The translations under genes were made by a program, and so were the position numbers. A stretch of 64,000 nucleotides of DNA. Source: Rhizobiales bacterium YIM 77505. GTDB lineage: Bacteria; Pseudomonadota; Alphaproteobacteria; Rhizobiales; Beijerinckiaceae. Numbering within the stretch: the stretch's first letter is position 1; each line of letters opens with the position of its first letter. Below are positions 46,057 through 55,927 of the stretch, piece after piece. Under the pieces are notes generated by a model. The model saw nothing but the letters and a program-made list of their open reading frames with translations. It ran no database searches and had not been told where the DNA came from. The stretch spans positions 3,705,501 through 3,769,500 of the forward strand of contig JQNH01000001.1 in assembly GCA_000745135.1 (NCBI GenBank), read 5' to 3'.

Positions 46057-47211
46057 ATGAACCCCATCTTCGCAAAGATCGATACCAGCGTCTTCGAAGT
46101 CATGTCGCGGCTTGCCCGGGAGACCGGGGCCGTCAATCTCGGCCAGGGCTTTCCCGACGATCCCGGACCCGAGGACGTGCGCTTGAAGGCGGCAGAGGCG
46201 GTGGTCCATGGCTGGAACCAGTACCCGCCCATGATGGGACTGCCGGACCTCCGCGAGGCCATCGCCCGCCACTACCGCCACTGGCAAGGCCTCGAACTCG
46301 ATCCGGAGACCGAAGTCATGGTCACCTCAGGCGCCACGGAGGCGCTTGCCGGCGCGCTCCTGGCGCTCCTCGAGCCCGGCGACGAGGTGGTGCTCTTCGA
46401 GCCCATGTACGACGCTTATCTGCCCCTCGTCCGTCGGGCCGGCGGTGTGCCGCGCTTCGTCATCCTCAAGCCGCCCGCCTTCCGTCTGACCGAGGAGGCG
46501 CTGGCGAGGGCCTTCTCGCCGAAGACCAAGGTCGTCCTTTTCAACAACCCGCTGAACCCGACGGCGACCATCTTCGGCGCCGAGGATCTCGCCCTGCTCG
46601 CCGATTTCTGCACGCGCTTCGACGCGATCGCGGTCTGCGACGAGGTGTGGGAGCACGTGGTCTTCGACGGCCGGCGCCATCGGCCGGTGATCGGCCTGCC
46701 CGGCATGCGCGAGCGGACCGTGAAGATCGGCTCTGCCGGCAAGATCTTCAACCTGACGGGCTGGAAGGTGGGCTTTGTGTGCGCCGCGCCACCGATCATG
46801 CGGGTGCTTGCCAAGGCCCACCAGTACATCACCTTCACGACGCCGCCGAACCTCCAGGCTGCCGTCGCCTACGGGCTTGGCAAGGACGACGAATATTTCG
46901 AGGGCCTGCGGGCCGACCTCACGCGCAGCCGCGACCGTTTCACGACAGGTCTGCGAACCCTCGGCTTCGAGGTCATCCCCTCGCAAGGGACCTACTTCCT
47001 CAACGTCGACATCGCGCCACTGGGCGAGAGCGACGACGTGGCCTTCTGCAAGCGGCTCGTCCTCGACCACGGCGTCGCCGCGATCCCGGTCAGCGCCTTC
47101 TATGCGGAAGCGGCCGTCAAGACCGTCGTCCGCTTCTGTTTCGCCAAGCGCGACGCCACGCTCGATGAGGCGCTCGAACGTCTCGCTGGTGTCGCCCGGA
47201 GGGCGGCGTAG
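46057..47211 (+). CDS. Class I aminotransferase (kynurenine/glutamine-type)
   Basis: 384 residues. PLP fold-type I: N-terminal NLGQGFPDDPGP, SGATEALAGALLAL, NNPLNPTATIF, CDEVWEHVVFDG and the PLP Lys229 in SAGKIFNLTGWKVGF. The NLGQGFPD opening is typical of the methionine/kynurenine/glutamine aminotransferase branch. Stands alone between the B12 locus and a converging GYD gene. Substrate uncertain. Confidence 0.9.
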   Translation: MNPIFAKIDTSVFEVMSRLARETGAVNLGQGFPDDPGPEDVRLKAAEAVVHGWNQYPPMMGLPDLREAIARHYRHWQGLELDPETEVMVTSGATEALAGALLALLEPGDEVVLFEPMYDAYLPLVRRAGGVPRFVILKPPAFRLTEEALARAFSPKTKVVLFNNPLNPTATIFGAEDLALLADFCTRFDAIAVCDEVWEHVVFDGRRHRPVIGLPGMRERTVKIGSAGKIFNLTGWKVGFVCAAPPIMRVLAKAHQYITFTTPPNLQAAVAYGLGKDDEYFEGLRADLTRSRDRFTTGLRTLGFEVIPSQGTYFLNVDIAPLGESDDVAFCKRLVLDHGVAAIPVSAFYAEAAVKTVVRFCFAKRDATLDEALERLAGVARRAA

Positions 47212-47279
47212 AGCCGCCTCCCCAGGGGGCGCCCGCGGAGCAGATCGCGTCGTGGTTCCCGCCTGGCCGAAGGCGCGCC

Positions 47280-47618
47280 TCAACCCGCTTGGCCTGCCGC
47301 CCGGAACGACCGCGCGAGATCGCCGGCCCTGCCGAACACCGCTTTGGCGTCGGCGGCGGTGAGCGCGATAGTGGTCTTCATGTCGGTGACTCCGCCGCTG
47401 CCTGCCGCGGTGATGGCGACCGCAGCCATCACTCTTTCGTCGGGCGCCTCGGCGATGATGAGCCAATCATGCTCGCCGAAGGTGAGGTAATAGGACAGAA
47501 GGCGACCGCCGGCCTCTTGGACGAGCTTGGCGACCGCTTCGGTACGATCCTCCGGCGCGTTGATCATTCCCCGGACAGCTTCGCGCGAGTAGCGGCCCTG
47601 ACTGATGAAGATCGGCAT
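47280..47618 (-). CDS. GYD domain protein
   Basis: 112 residues, single GYD (DUF1330-like dimeric alpha-beta) domain: QGRYSREAVRGMINAPEDR, GGRLLSYYLTFGEHDWLIIAEAP and a C-terminal DMKTTIALTAADAKAVFGRAG. Small cytosolic proteins of unknown function, common in rhizobia. GGGAGGAGC precedes the start. Confidence 0.85.
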   Translation of the reverse strand: MPIFISQGRYSREAVRGMINAPEDRTEAVAKLVQEAGGRLLSYYLTFGEHDWLIIAEAPDERVMAAVAITAAGSGGVTDMKTTIALTAADAKAVFGRAGDLARSFRAAGQAG

Positions 47619-47965
47619 GAGCTCCTCCCGTGTTCAGCAAGTCTCGCTTGCCGCCGGGCGGCCGCGACGTCTCTCGTTTGGAAGATGGGAGGTGCCGGCG
47701 GCCGTCCCGGCGCCGTTCGTGCTGAAGGCCGCTAAACTGAAGCCCGGACGGCCGCAGCGGTCGCGGCCGAGAACTGCGCAGGTGGAAACATGGGCACCTC
47801 CATGCGCAACGTTTCCCCTTCCGCTGGGGAAGGCGAGGAAGCAGGCTCTGCCCATTTCGATCACCCGTCAAGACCGCTCGACGCTTGCCTCTTGCGCCGA
47901 CCGGTCCGCCTCCCTAGCCTCTGCGGCTCACCACTCCAGCCTCACAGAGGAGGGCCAACCAGGAA
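47619..47965. other. 347-base intergenic region upstream of the PotF-type gene
   Basis: No convincing gene. It contains a strong imperfect inverted repeat near 47777-47812 (TGCGCA plus GGTG against CACC plus TGCGCA) and a small hairpin near 47813-47833 (TTCCCC / GGGGAA). It must hold the divergent promoters for the GYD and binding-protein genes. No match to a known riboswitch class was recognised. Confidence 0.4.
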
Positions 47966-49051
47966 ATGATCCGAACCCTTGCCGCGCTTGCCTTTGGTCT
48001 CGCCCTCGCCGCCTCCGCCTCGGCCCAGGAGCGCGTCGTGAATGTCTACAACTGGTCGGACTACATCGACCCCAAGGTGATCGAGAACTTCACCAAGGAG
48101 ACAGGTATCAAGGTCACCTACGATACCTACGACAACAACGAGATCGTCGAGACGAAGCTCCTGGCCGGCAAGTCGGGCTATGACATTGTGGTGCCTTCGG
48201 GGCCATTCCTGCAGCGGCTCATCAAGGCCGGCGTTTTCCTTAAGCTCGATAAGGCGAAGCTGCCGAACCTGCAGCACGCTTGGCCCGAGGTGGCGCAGCG
48301 CCTGCAGGTCTACGACCCGGGCAACCAGCACGCCGTGAACTATATGTGGGGCACCACCGGCATCGGCGTGAACGTCAAGAAGGTGCAGGAGCGGCTTGGC
48401 AACCAGCCCCTCAATACCTGGGACATCGTCCTCAAGCCCGAGATCATCGCCAAGCTGAAGGATTGCGGCGTGCACATGCTGGACGCGCCGGAGGACATCT
48501 TCCCGAACGTCCTCAACTACCTCGGCCTCAACCCGGACTCGAAGAGGAACGAGGATCTGCAGAAGGCCGGCGATGCTCTCTTCCGCATCCGCGGCAGCGT
48601 CCAGAAGTTCCACTCCTCGGAATACATCAACGCCCTTGCCAACGGCGACATCTGCATGGCCGTCGGGTATTCCGGGGATATCCTGCAGGCAAGAAAGCGC
48701 GCCACCGAGGCCAACAACGAGGTCGAGATCGCTTATCTCGTCCCGCGCGAGGGCGCCCTCATGTGGTTCGACTCGATGGCCATTCCGGCGGACGCCAAGA
48801 ACGTGGCCGAGGCGCACGAGTTCATCAACTACATGATGCGCCCCGAGGTCGCCGCGGCGAACACCAACTTCGTCTCCTACGCCTCGGGCAACCTCGCCGC
48901 AAAGCAGTTCGTCAAGCCCGAGATCCTCAACAACCCGGGCGTCTACCCGGACGAGGCCACCTTCAAGCGCCTCTTCACCAACACGGCCTATGACGAGCGC
49001 GCCCAGCGCATCGTCACGCGCCTGTGGACGCGGGTGAAGACAGGCCGGTGA
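47966..49051 (+). CDS. potF: Polyamine ABC transporter substrate-binding protein
   Basis: 361 residues. Signal peptide 1-20. Polyamine-type binding protein: VVNVYNWSDYIDPKVIENFTKETG, YDIVVPSGPFLQRLIKAG, NYMWGTTGIGVN and VPREGALMWFDSMAIPADAKN, which include the acidic and aromatic residues used to bind putrescine or spermidine. No permease or ATPase gene follows, so it is an orphan or works with a transporter encoded elsewhere. GGAGG in CAGAGGAGGG lies about 17 bases upstream. Confidence 0.92.
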   Translation: MIRTLAALAFGLALAASASAQERVVNVYNWSDYIDPKVIENFTKETGIKVTYDTYDNNEIVETKLLAGKSGYDIVVPSGPFLQRLIKAGVFLKLDKAKLPNLQHAWPEVAQRLQVYDPGNQHAVNYMWGTTGIGVNVKKVQERLGNQPLNTWDIVLKPEIIAKLKDCGVHMLDAPEDIFPNVLNYLGLNPDSKRNEDLQKAGDALFRIRGSVQKFHSSEYINALANGDICMAVGYSGDILQARKRATEANNEVEIAYLVPREGALMWFDSMAIPADAKNVAEAHEFINYMMRPEVAAANTNFVSYASGNLAAKQFVKPEILNNPGVYPDEATFKRLFTNTAYDERAQRIVTRLWTRVKTGR

Positions 49052-49106
49052 CGCGCCGCCATGGTCGCTCCGGAGCAACGCTTTGCGTCGCCCCGGAGCG
49101 ACAAGG

Positions 49107-49439
49107 TCACTTCCCCTTGCAACGCTCGCTGACGAGGCGCCGCAAGTCGGCCGCGGTGCTCTTGAACTCTGCCGTCTTGCGCGCCTTCAGCGAGCCTACG
49201 GCGCACCGGCCATAGGCCGCGCCCGCCTTGTCTAGCGCCTCCACCTGGCGGCGCCAGCCCGCGCATTGCTCCTCCGGCTTCGAGCCGGCGAGTTCCAGGG
49301 CGCGGTAGCTCCCGGCCACCCCCGCATCGGCCATGAAGAGCTCGCGCTGGCAGGCCTCGTCGCCGGGTGCGGCGAGAGCGGGCAAGCCCGCGAGCAGGGC
49401 GAGCCCAAGAGTGGCAAGCCCAAGAGTGGCGAGCCTCAT
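49107..49439 (-). CDS. Small secreted protein of unknown function
   Basis: 110 residues. Signal peptide (about 1-23) containing a short LATLG repeat, coded by a duplicated CCAAGAGTGG-type segment on the plus strand. The mature part is helical with four Cys, suggesting two disulfides in the periplasm. The start overlaps the fumarase stop by 4 bases, so it is translated with fumA. No family recognised. Confidence 0.7.
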   Translation of the reverse strand: MRLATLGLATLGLALLAGLPALAAPGDEACQRELFMADAGVAGSYRALELAGSKPEEQCAGWRRQVEALDKAGAAYGRCAVGSLKARKTAEFKSTAADLRRLVSERCKGK

Positions 49440-51061
49440 CCGAGGTTCAGCTCCCGGAAGAAGTCGTTGCCCTTGTCGTCGATGACGATGAAGGCGGGGA
49501 AGTCCTCGACCTCGATGCGCCAGATGGCCTCCATGCCGAGTTCGGGATACTCGACGACCTCGACCTTCTTGATGCAGTCCTGCGCGAGCCGCGCCGCCGG
49601 GCCGCCGATGGAGCCGAGATAGAAGCCGCCATGCTTCCGGCAAGCCTCGCGTACTTCCTTGGAGCGGTTGCCCTTGGCGAGCATCACCATCGATCCGCCC
49701 GCAGCCTGGAACTGGTCGACGTAAGAATCCATGCGCCCCGCGGTCGTGGGGCCGAACGAGCCGGAGGCGTAGCCCTCCGGCGTCTTGGCCGGGCCGGCGT
49801 AGTAGATCGGATGGTTCTTGAAATAATCCGGCATGCCCTCGCCGCGCTCGAGCCGCTCACGGATCTTGGCATGGGCCAGGTCGCGGGCAACGATCATCGG
49901 GCCCGTCAGGGAGAGCCGGGTGCGGATGGGATATTGCGTCAGCGTGCCCAGAATCTCGCTCATGGGGCGGTTGAGGTCGATGCGGACGACGTCGCCGCCA
50001 AGCGAGGATTCGTCGATATCCGGCAGGTACTGAGCGGGATTCGTCTCGAGCTGCTCGAGGAATACGCCCTCGCGGGTGATCTTGCCGAGCGCCTGCCGGT
50101 CGGCCGAGCAGGAGACGCCAAGCCCGATCGGCAGGGAGGCGCCATGCCGGGGCAGGCGGATGACGCGCACGTCATGACAGAAATACTTGCCGCCGAACTG
50201 CGCCCCGACGCCGAGCGACTGCGTGAGCTTGTGCACCTCGGCCTCCATCTCGAGGTCGCGGAAGGCGTGACCGGCTTCCGAGCCTTGTGTCGGCAGGCCG
50301 TCGAGATAGCGCGTCGAGGCGAGCTTGACCGTTTTCAGGGTCAGCTCGGCGCTGGTGCCGCCGATGACGATGGCAAGGTGATAGGGAGGGCAGGCCGCCG
50401 TGCCGAGCGTGAGGATCTTCTCCTTCAGAAAGGCCATCAAGCGGTCCCTGGTGAGGAGCGATGGCGTCGCCTGATAGAGGAAGGTCTTGTTGGCGGAGCC
50501 GCCGCCCTTGGCGATGAACAGGAATTTGTAGGCGTCCTCGCCTTGCGCATAGATCTCGATCTGGGCCGGCAGGTTCGAGCGGGTGTTCCTCTCCTCGAAC
50601 ATGGAGAGGGGGGCAAGCTGGGAGTAGCGCAGGTTCTTCTTGAGATAGGCATCGCGGATGCCTTCGGCGATGGCGTCCTCGTCGTCGCCCTCGGTCCAGA
50701 CGAGACGCCCCTTCTTGCCCATCACGATGGCCGTGCCGGTATCCTGGCACATGGGCAGGACGCCGCCTGCCGCGATATTGGCGTTCTTCAACAAGTCGTA
50801 GGCGACGAATTTGTCGTTCGGGGTCGCCTCCGGATCGTCGAGGATGGCCCGAAGCTGTTTGAGATGGCCAGGGCGGAGCAGGTGGTTGATGTCAACGAAG
50901 GCGGCCTCGGCGAGGGCCCGGATCGCCTCGCGCTCCACCACCAGGATCTCGCGGCCGTTGAAGCGCTCGGTCCTCACCCCCTCGGCGGTGAGCTTACGGT
51001 AGGGCGTTGCGTCCGGCGCAAGGGGGAACAGATCGGCCAGAGCGGGCGACGTCGCGGACAT
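49436..51061 (-). CDS. Class I fumarate hydratase
   Basis: 541 residues; oxygen-sensitive [4Fe-4S] enzyme of the TCA cycle converting fumarate to malate. Cluster ligands look to be Cys105 (PMCQDTGT), Cys224 (TAACPPYH) and Cys318 (GVSCSADRQ). The alpha and beta domains are fused, as in FumA/FumB. Coupled to the small secreted protein gene. Confidence 0.96.
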   Translation of the reverse strand: MSATSPALADLFPLAPDATPYRKLTAEGVRTERFNGREILVVEREAIRALAEAAFVDINHLLRPGHLKQLRAILDDPEATPNDKFVAYDLLKNANIAAGGVLPMCQDTGTAIVMGKKGRLVWTEGDDEDAIAEGIRDAYLKKNLRYSQLAPLSMFEERNTRSNLPAQIEIYAQGEDAYKFLFIAKGGGSANKTFLYQATPSLLTRDRLMAFLKEKILTLGTAACPPYHLAIVIGGTSAELTLKTVKLASTRYLDGLPTQGSEAGHAFRDLEMEAEVHKLTQSLGVGAQFGGKYFCHDVRVIRLPRHGASLPIGLGVSCSADRQALGKITREGVFLEQLETNPAQYLPDIDESSLGGDVVRIDLNRPMSEILGTLTQYPIRTRLSLTGPMIVARDLAHAKIRERLERGEGMPDYFKNHPIYYAGPAKTPEGYASGSFGPTTAGRMDSYVDQFQAAGGSMVMLAKGNRSKEVREACRKHGGFYLGSIGGPAARLAQDCIKKVEVVEYPELGMEAIWRIEVEDFPAFIVIDDKGNDFFRELNLG

Positions 51062-51156
51062 TCAGGAGATCTCCAGAAGCGGCTTGTCGAGGAAGGGTGC
51101 TGGCCAGGCTTCTAGCGCGTTGCGGCCAGGCTCGAAAGCAGGCGCACGAGCCCGCG

Positions 51157-51621
51157 TCAGGCGGCGCGCGGCGCGGAAACCTCGGTCAGGACCGCGTAAA
51201 TGGCATCGGCGCCACGCGTCGCGCGGATCCGTTCGACGACCCCCGGCTCGCGCAGCAGGCGGGCAACCCGGGCAAGAGCCTTGAGGTGGTCGGCGCCGGC
51301 GTTCTCCGGCGCGAGGAGCAGGAACACGAGGTCCACCGGCTGCGCGTCCAGAGCCTCGAAGTCGATGGGCTTCTCGAGCCGCGCGAGGAGGCCGAACAAG
51401 CGGGTGAGCTGCGGCAGCTTCCCATGCGGGATGGCAATGCCCTCGCCGATCCCCGTAGAGCCGAGGCGTTCCCGCTGCAGCAGCGCCTCGAAGACGGTCC
51501 GCTCATCGAGACCCGTCAGCCGTGCGGCATGGGCCGAGAGCTCCTGCAAGGCGTGCTTCTTGCCGGTGACGCGCAAGGCCGGAATGATCGCCTCAGGGCT
51601 GAGGAACTCGAGCAAGGGCAT
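51157..51621 (-). CDS. ptsN: PTS IIA-like nitrogen-regulatory protein PtsN
   Basis: 154 residues. EIIA-Ntr with phospho-His66 (GIAIPHGKLPQL). Receives phosphate through the EI-Ntr/HPr chain whose HPr is at 21 kb, and regulates potassium and other transport. It ends the rnd-lpt-rpoN-hpf-ptsN series. Confidence 0.95.
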   Translation of the reverse strand: MPLLEFLSPEAIIPALRVTGKKHALQELSAHAARLTGLDERTVFEALLQRERLGSTGIGEGIAIPHGKLPQLTRLFGLLARLEKPIDFEALDAQPVDLVFLLLAPENAGADHLKALARVARLLREPGVVERIRATRGADAIYAVLTEVSAPRAA

Positions 51622-51695
51622 GGGATGCGGTCTTTGGCCGGGAAAGCCGGCGCGTGGTCATCAAACGCAATCTTTGGGCCAGGGCGTCCGCCCGT

Positions 51696-52271
51696 TCAGG
51701 CTTGTCCGGACGGCGGATCGATCCAACCGATGGCGCCGTCGCGCCGGCGATATACGACGTTCAGCCGGCCAGTGCTAGCGTGCTGAAACACGACCACCGG
51801 CGCCCCCGTGAGATCAAGCTCCACCACTGCCTCGCTCACGGACATGCGATGGAGCGGACGGGTCGTCTCCGCGATCACCACCGGGTGGTACTCGCCTTCC
51901 TCGGACGACTCTTCGCTCGGCGCTTCCAAAACCGCGTAGGCGCTTTGAGCCGGCTCCGAGCCGCGGCCATCGGGGACTTGGCGGTCCTTGAGGCGGCTCT
52001 TGTAGCGCCTGAGCCTCTTTTCGATCCGGGCGGCGGTCTGATCGAAGCTGGCATAGGCGTCGTGAGCCGAGCCGGAGGCCTCGAGGGTGATCCCTGAAGC
52101 GAGATGCAGGACGCAGTCGGTCTGGAAGCCGGCGCCGTCCCGTGCCACCGTGACATGGCCCGAGTAATCGCCGTCGAAATATTTGGACAAGGCCTCGGCA
52201 AGCCGCGTCTCGACCTGCGTTCTCAGCGCCTCGCCGATGTCGAGGTTCTTGCCGGACACGCGCAGCGCCAT
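51696..52271 (-). CDS. hpf: Ribosome hibernation promoting factor, long form
   Basis: 191 residues. N-terminal S30AE domain (1-105: LRVSGKNLDIGEALRTQVETRL, SAHDAYASFDQTAARIEKRLRRYKSR), a Ser/Glu-rich linker, and the C-terminal dimerisation domain (VIAETTRPLHRMSVSEAVVELDL). The long form makes 100S ribosome dimers in stationary phase. Located between rpoN and ptsN as usual. Confidence 0.95.
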   Translation of the reverse strand: MALRVSGKNLDIGEALRTQVETRLAEALSKYFDGDYSGHVTVARDGAGFQTDCVLHLASGITLEASGSAHDAYASFDQTAARIEKRLRRYKSRLKDRQVPDGRGSEPAQSAYAVLEAPSEESSEEGEYHPVVIAETTRPLHRMSVSEAVVELDLTGAPVVVFQHASTGRLNVVYRRRDGAIGWIDPPSGQA

Positions 52272-52400
52272 CCTCTCCTCCCCAACCCCGGAAATCGCGG
52301 ACGCTCAAGCTCCCGGCGACGCCCGTTTCGCGCGATGGCACGGGGCCAGGCGCCGGCTTTCAGATGTGTAGGGAGGAGCGCATCGGCAAGTCAATGACGC

Positions 52401-53987
52401 CTAGCGTCGAGCCGTGGCGCGGCCGTTTCGGCGGCGCTCGACGGAAGATGGAATGCGCAAGGATTCCCTGTACTTGGCTACCGTCCGCCGGGCGATGTCG
52501 ATCCCCTCTGCCTTGAGCCTCTGCACGAGCGCGTCGTCGGAGAGGACGTCTCTTGGATCCTCTGCCTCGATGAGCTGCTTGATACGGTGGCGAACGGCTT
52601 CCGAGGAGTGAGCCTCCAACCCCGCGGCGCCGGGAATCGCCGCCGTAAAGAAATATTTCATCTCGAAAGTGCCGCGGCTCGTGCCGATCGACTTGTTGGA
52701 CGTCACCCGCGACACGGTCGATTCGTGCATGCCGATCGCATCGGCGACGGTCTTGAGGTTCAAGGGGCGCAGATGCGACACCCCATGCACGAAGAATCCG
52801 TCCTGCTGACGCACGATCTCGCTCGCGACTTTGAGGATGGTCTTGGCCCGCTGCTCCAGGCTGCGGGCGAGCCAGTTGGCCGATTGCAGGCAATCGACAA
52901 GGAAGCTCTTCTCCTCGTCCCTGCGCAGCGTGCGGGATACCCGGGCGTAATAGGCCTGATTGACGAGGATCCGGGGCAGGGTTTCAGGGTTGAGCTCGAC
53001 AATCCAGCTCCCGTCCGCGGCCGGCCGGACGAACACGTCGGGAATCAGGACCTGGACCGGGGCGCCGCCGAAGGCACGCCCGGGCTTGGGGTCCAGCCCG
53101 CGCAACTCGGCGAGCATGTCGGCCAGGTCTTCGTCGTCGACGCCGCAGAGGCGCTTGAGGGCGCCAAAGTCGCGCTTCGCCACGAGGTCGAGGCGACTGA
53201 CGAGGGCCTGCATCGCCGGATCGAAGCGATTACGCTCCTTCAGCTGGAGGGCGAGGCACTCGGCGAGATCGCGCGCGGCAATTCCCGAAGGCTCGAAGCT
53301 CTGCACGAGCCGCAGCACCTTTTCCACCTGAACCGGCGCGGCGGAGAGGCGTTCGGCAATGTCCTCGACGGTCTCCGTAAGGTAGCCGGCCTCGTTGACG
53401 GCGTCGATGAGGAAGCGACCGATGAGCCGCTCGGCCGGGTCCTGCGTCGCAAGCTCGAGCTGAGCGACGAGATGATCATGAAGGCTCGTCTGCGCGGTGA
53501 GGGTCGCCTCGAAAGCGGGGTCTTCACCGTCGAAGGATGCGGAGCCGCCGTTTCCCCAGGACGCCAGTGTCAGCGCGACCCCGTCGGCGGCGGCTGCCGC
53601 CGCGCGTTCCGAAGGCTCTTCCGGGAAGACGTTTTCAAAGCTCGTGTCGTGCTCGCGTTCGATCTCGGACCGATGGGTCTCGCGATCCCCCGCAAGCCAA
53701 GCGTCCACCTGGGGCTCCGGCGGTGGATCGAGCGCGGAATCTCCCTCCCCTGACGCCGCTGCCCCCATTGCATCGAGGCCTTCGTCGGACGACGGTGCCT
53801 CCTCGGTCAGGTCTGGCGCAGCCGGACCCTCGTCCCGCTCGAGGAGTGGGTTGCGCTCAAGCTCGCCCTCCACATAGGCGGCGAGGTCGACATGCGAGAG
53901 CTGCAAAAGCTTGATCGCCTGCAGGAGCTGCGGCGTCATCACCAGGGATTGGCCCTGGCGGAGCTCCAGCCGTTGCGACAGGCCCAT
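52401..53987 (-). CDS. rpoN: RNA polymerase sigma-54 factor
   Basis: 528 residues. Region I MGLSQRLELRQGQSLVMTPQLLQAIKLLQLS, acidic region II, core-binding region and the RpoN box ARRTVAKYRE (499-508). Start at 53987 because the family begins with this Gln-rich segment; the longer frame runs into intergenic DNA. Links the PTS-Ntr output to nitrogen control. Confidence 0.96.
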   Translation of the reverse strand: MGLSQRLELRQGQSLVMTPQLLQAIKLLQLSHVDLAAYVEGELERNPLLERDEGPAAPDLTEEAPSSDEGLDAMGAAASGEGDSALDPPPEPQVDAWLAGDRETHRSEIEREHDTSFENVFPEEPSERAAAAAADGVALTLASWGNGGSASFDGEDPAFEATLTAQTSLHDHLVAQLELATQDPAERLIGRFLIDAVNEAGYLTETVEDIAERLSAAPVQVEKVLRLVQSFEPSGIAARDLAECLALQLKERNRFDPAMQALVSRLDLVAKRDFGALKRLCGVDDEDLADMLAELRGLDPKPGRAFGGAPVQVLIPDVFVRPAADGSWIVELNPETLPRILVNQAYYARVSRTLRRDEEKSFLVDCLQSANWLARSLEQRAKTILKVASEIVRQQDGFFVHGVSHLRPLNLKTVADAIGMHESTVSRVTSNKSIGTSRGTFEMKYFFTAAIPGAAGLEAHSSEAVRHRIKQLIEAEDPRDVLSDDALVQRLKAEGIDIARRTVAKYRESLRIPSSVERRRNGRATARR

Positions 53988-54119
53988 GAAAACCCCCAGC
54001 GCGCTTCGGGTCAGCGCGGCATGCTTCTTGCATAATTTTGTGTGATTTCTATCGGCGGGCAGCGATGCCGTCAAATGCCGCGGCCGGGCCGGCGGCCGAC
54101 CTTGGCGCCTTGCCCCTGA

Positions 54120-55055
54120 TCAGAGGCGGAAATCCTCGCCGAGATAGAGCCGGCGGACGTCCTCGTGGGCGATAATCTCGTCGGGCCGGCCCTCGGTCAG
54201 CACGCGGCCGGAATGGATGATGTAGGTGCGGTCGGTGAGGGCCAGGGTCTCGCGCACGTTGTGGTCGGTGATGAGCACGCCGATGCCGCGCGCGGTGAGA
54301 TGCCGGACAAGGTTCTGGATGTCGCCGACTGCGATCGGATCGATGCCGGCGAAGGGCTCGTCGAGGAGCATGAAGGAGGGATCGCCGGCAAGCGCCCGCG
54401 CGATCTCGCAGCGGCGGCGCTCGCCGCCGGAGAGCGCGATGGAAGGCGCCTTGCGCAGACGCGCGATGTTGAATTCCTCCAGCAATGCGTCGAGCTTCTT
54501 CTCCCGCTCCTTGCGGCTTGGTTCCACCACCTCGAGGACGCCGCGGATGTTGTCCTCCACATTGAGGCCCCGGAAGATCGACGCCTCTTGCGGCAGATAG
54601 CCGATGCCGAGCCGCGCCCGCCGGTACATGGGCAGATGGGTGATGTCATATCCGTCGAGGCTGATGATACCGCGGTCGGGCGAGACAAGTCCGGTGATCA
54701 TGTAAAAGATGGTGGTCTTGCCTGCGCCATTGGGTCCAAGCAGCCCCACGGCTTCGCCGTTGCGCACGTGGAGTGCGGCGTCGTAGACCACGGTGCGCCC
54801 ACGATAGCTCTTCTGCAGGCCCTGGACCGCCAGGATGCCGGGACCGCCGATCGCCGCCGCTCCGGCTTCCGATCCCTTCGTCTTCCGGCCGAAGCCGAAG
54901 ACGCGGCCAAGGACGCCGCCCCGCCTCGGCGATGGACCCTGTTCCAGCCTGGACCAGGTCTCGGCCTGCCCATCTTGGTCGCGGGCATGCGCCCAAGCGT
55001 CCGCAGCGCCGGGAGCGAGCAAGGTGGCGGAAGCAGGGCCAATGAGCGGTTTCAC
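54120..55055 (-). CDS. lptB: LPS export ABC ATPase LptB with N-terminal extension
   Basis: ATPase that powers LPS extraction from the inner membrane with LptFG. The ATPase core starts ILAVQGLQKSYRGRTVVYD; Walker A GPNGAGKTT (107-115), LSGGERRRCEIARALA and MLLDEPFAGIDP. Before it lies an extension of about 73 residues, rich in Ala, Gly and Arg, not found in E. coli. No ATG exists in the correct region: GTG at 55055 gives 311 residues, TTG at 55157 (overlapping the lptA stop) gives 345. The start is uncertain. Confidence 0.9.
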   Translation of the reverse strand: MKPLIGPASATLLAPGAADAWAHARDQDGQAETWSRLEQGPSPRRGGVLGRVFGFGRKTKGSEAGAAAIGGPGILAVQGLQKSYRGRTVVYDAALHVRNGEAVGLLGPNGAGKTTIFYMITGLVSPDRGIISLDGYDITHLPMYRRARLGIGYLPQEASIFRGLNVEDNIRGVLEVVEPSRKEREKKLDALLEEFNIARLRKAPSIALSGGERRRCEIARALAGDPSFMLLDEPFAGIDPIAVGDIQNLVRHLTARGIGVLITDHNVRETLALTDRTYIIHSGRVLTEGRPDEIIAHEDVRRLYLGEDFRL

Positions 55056-55153
55056 GGAGATCGGCCTGTGAGATGGCGCATAGACGCGTTGCGGACAGGA
55101 GGGATGCTGCGGAAGTTTGTCAGGAAAGCGCGGGCAGGATCTTCCTGCAGCGA

Positions 55154-55927
55154 TCAATTGGTTTGAACCCGGGCCTTTGGTGGGGCGGTGGGCGAGGCCG
55201 GTTTCGGCGCAGGCGCAGAAGCCGGCTTTGGCGGGACCGCCTGAGCCGCCTGCGGAGGCGCCGCCGGAGTGGCTGTGGTCGCCGTGGGGTCGCAGCCTTG
55301 CTTGGCCTTGTTGTCGCCGCCGGGAAGGAACAGGGCGCTGACCCGCCCGCCCGGCGCGGTCTCCACATTGGCGACGCCGGTGTCGAGGTCATAGACCATG
55401 CGCTCGCCGCGGGTCACGTTCTGGCATTGGCTCAGGGCGACATTGCCGGTCATGACGACCTTGTTCGCCACCCGGTCGAAGACGGCATTGTCGCCGGTGG
55501 CGATCTGGTCCTTGGAAACCACGGTGACCGGTCCTTTGCACTCGATACGCTTGATCGCGTCGTCCTGGCCGCCGGCCGAGCGGGTCGCGCCCTGGCCGCG
55601 CTGCTGCTCGTAGAACACCGTCAGCACCGTGCATTCGATCGTGGTGTCTCCCTGCACGGCCACGACCTTGCCGCTGAACACGGCGCGGCTCTCCCGGTCG
55701 AACACATCCAGGCGATCCGCGTCGATCTTGATGGGATCCTTGCTCGAACCGCCAAGCTTGCCAAGGGCGGCCGGCCGGCTGTCCTTCCCGTTACCGTCAG
55801 GCTTGCCCGCGGCAGGGCGCTGGGCGGGAGCGGGTTTGGCTTCCGGGGCCGCCGCCTGAGCTTGCGCTGGCCCGGCAAGGCCAAGGAGGAGACCGGCGGC
55901 AAGGGCCGCAAGAAGGTGTCGCATCAT
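55154..55927 (-). CDS. lptA: LPS transport periplasmic protein LptA
   Basis: 257 residues. Signal peptide about 1-24 (GLAGPAQAQA). OstA-like beta-jellyroll (SSKDPIKIDADRLDVFDRESRAVFSGKVVAVQG, then the GERMVYDLDTGVANVE end), followed by a long Ala/Pro/Lys-rich tail that probably spans or anchors in the periplasm. The ATGATG start overlaps the lptC stop. Confidence 0.92.
   Translation of the reverse strand: MMRHLLAALAAGLLLGLAGPAQAQAAAPEAKPAPAQRPAAGKPDGNGKDSRPAALGKLGGSSKDPIKIDADRLDVFDRESRAVFSGKVVAVQGDTTIECTVLTVFYEQQRGQGATRSAGGQDDAIKRIECKGPVTVVSKDQIATGDNAVFDRVANKVVMTGNVALSQCQNVTRGERMVYDLDTGVANVETAPGGRVSALFLPGGDNKAKQGCDPTATTATPAAPPQAAQAVPPKPASAPAPKPASPTAPPKARVQTN

Noticed and set aside
47777-47833. 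Hairpins upstream of potF as a known riboswitch
   Set aside because: No conserved motif of a described class recognised; kept only as an observation.
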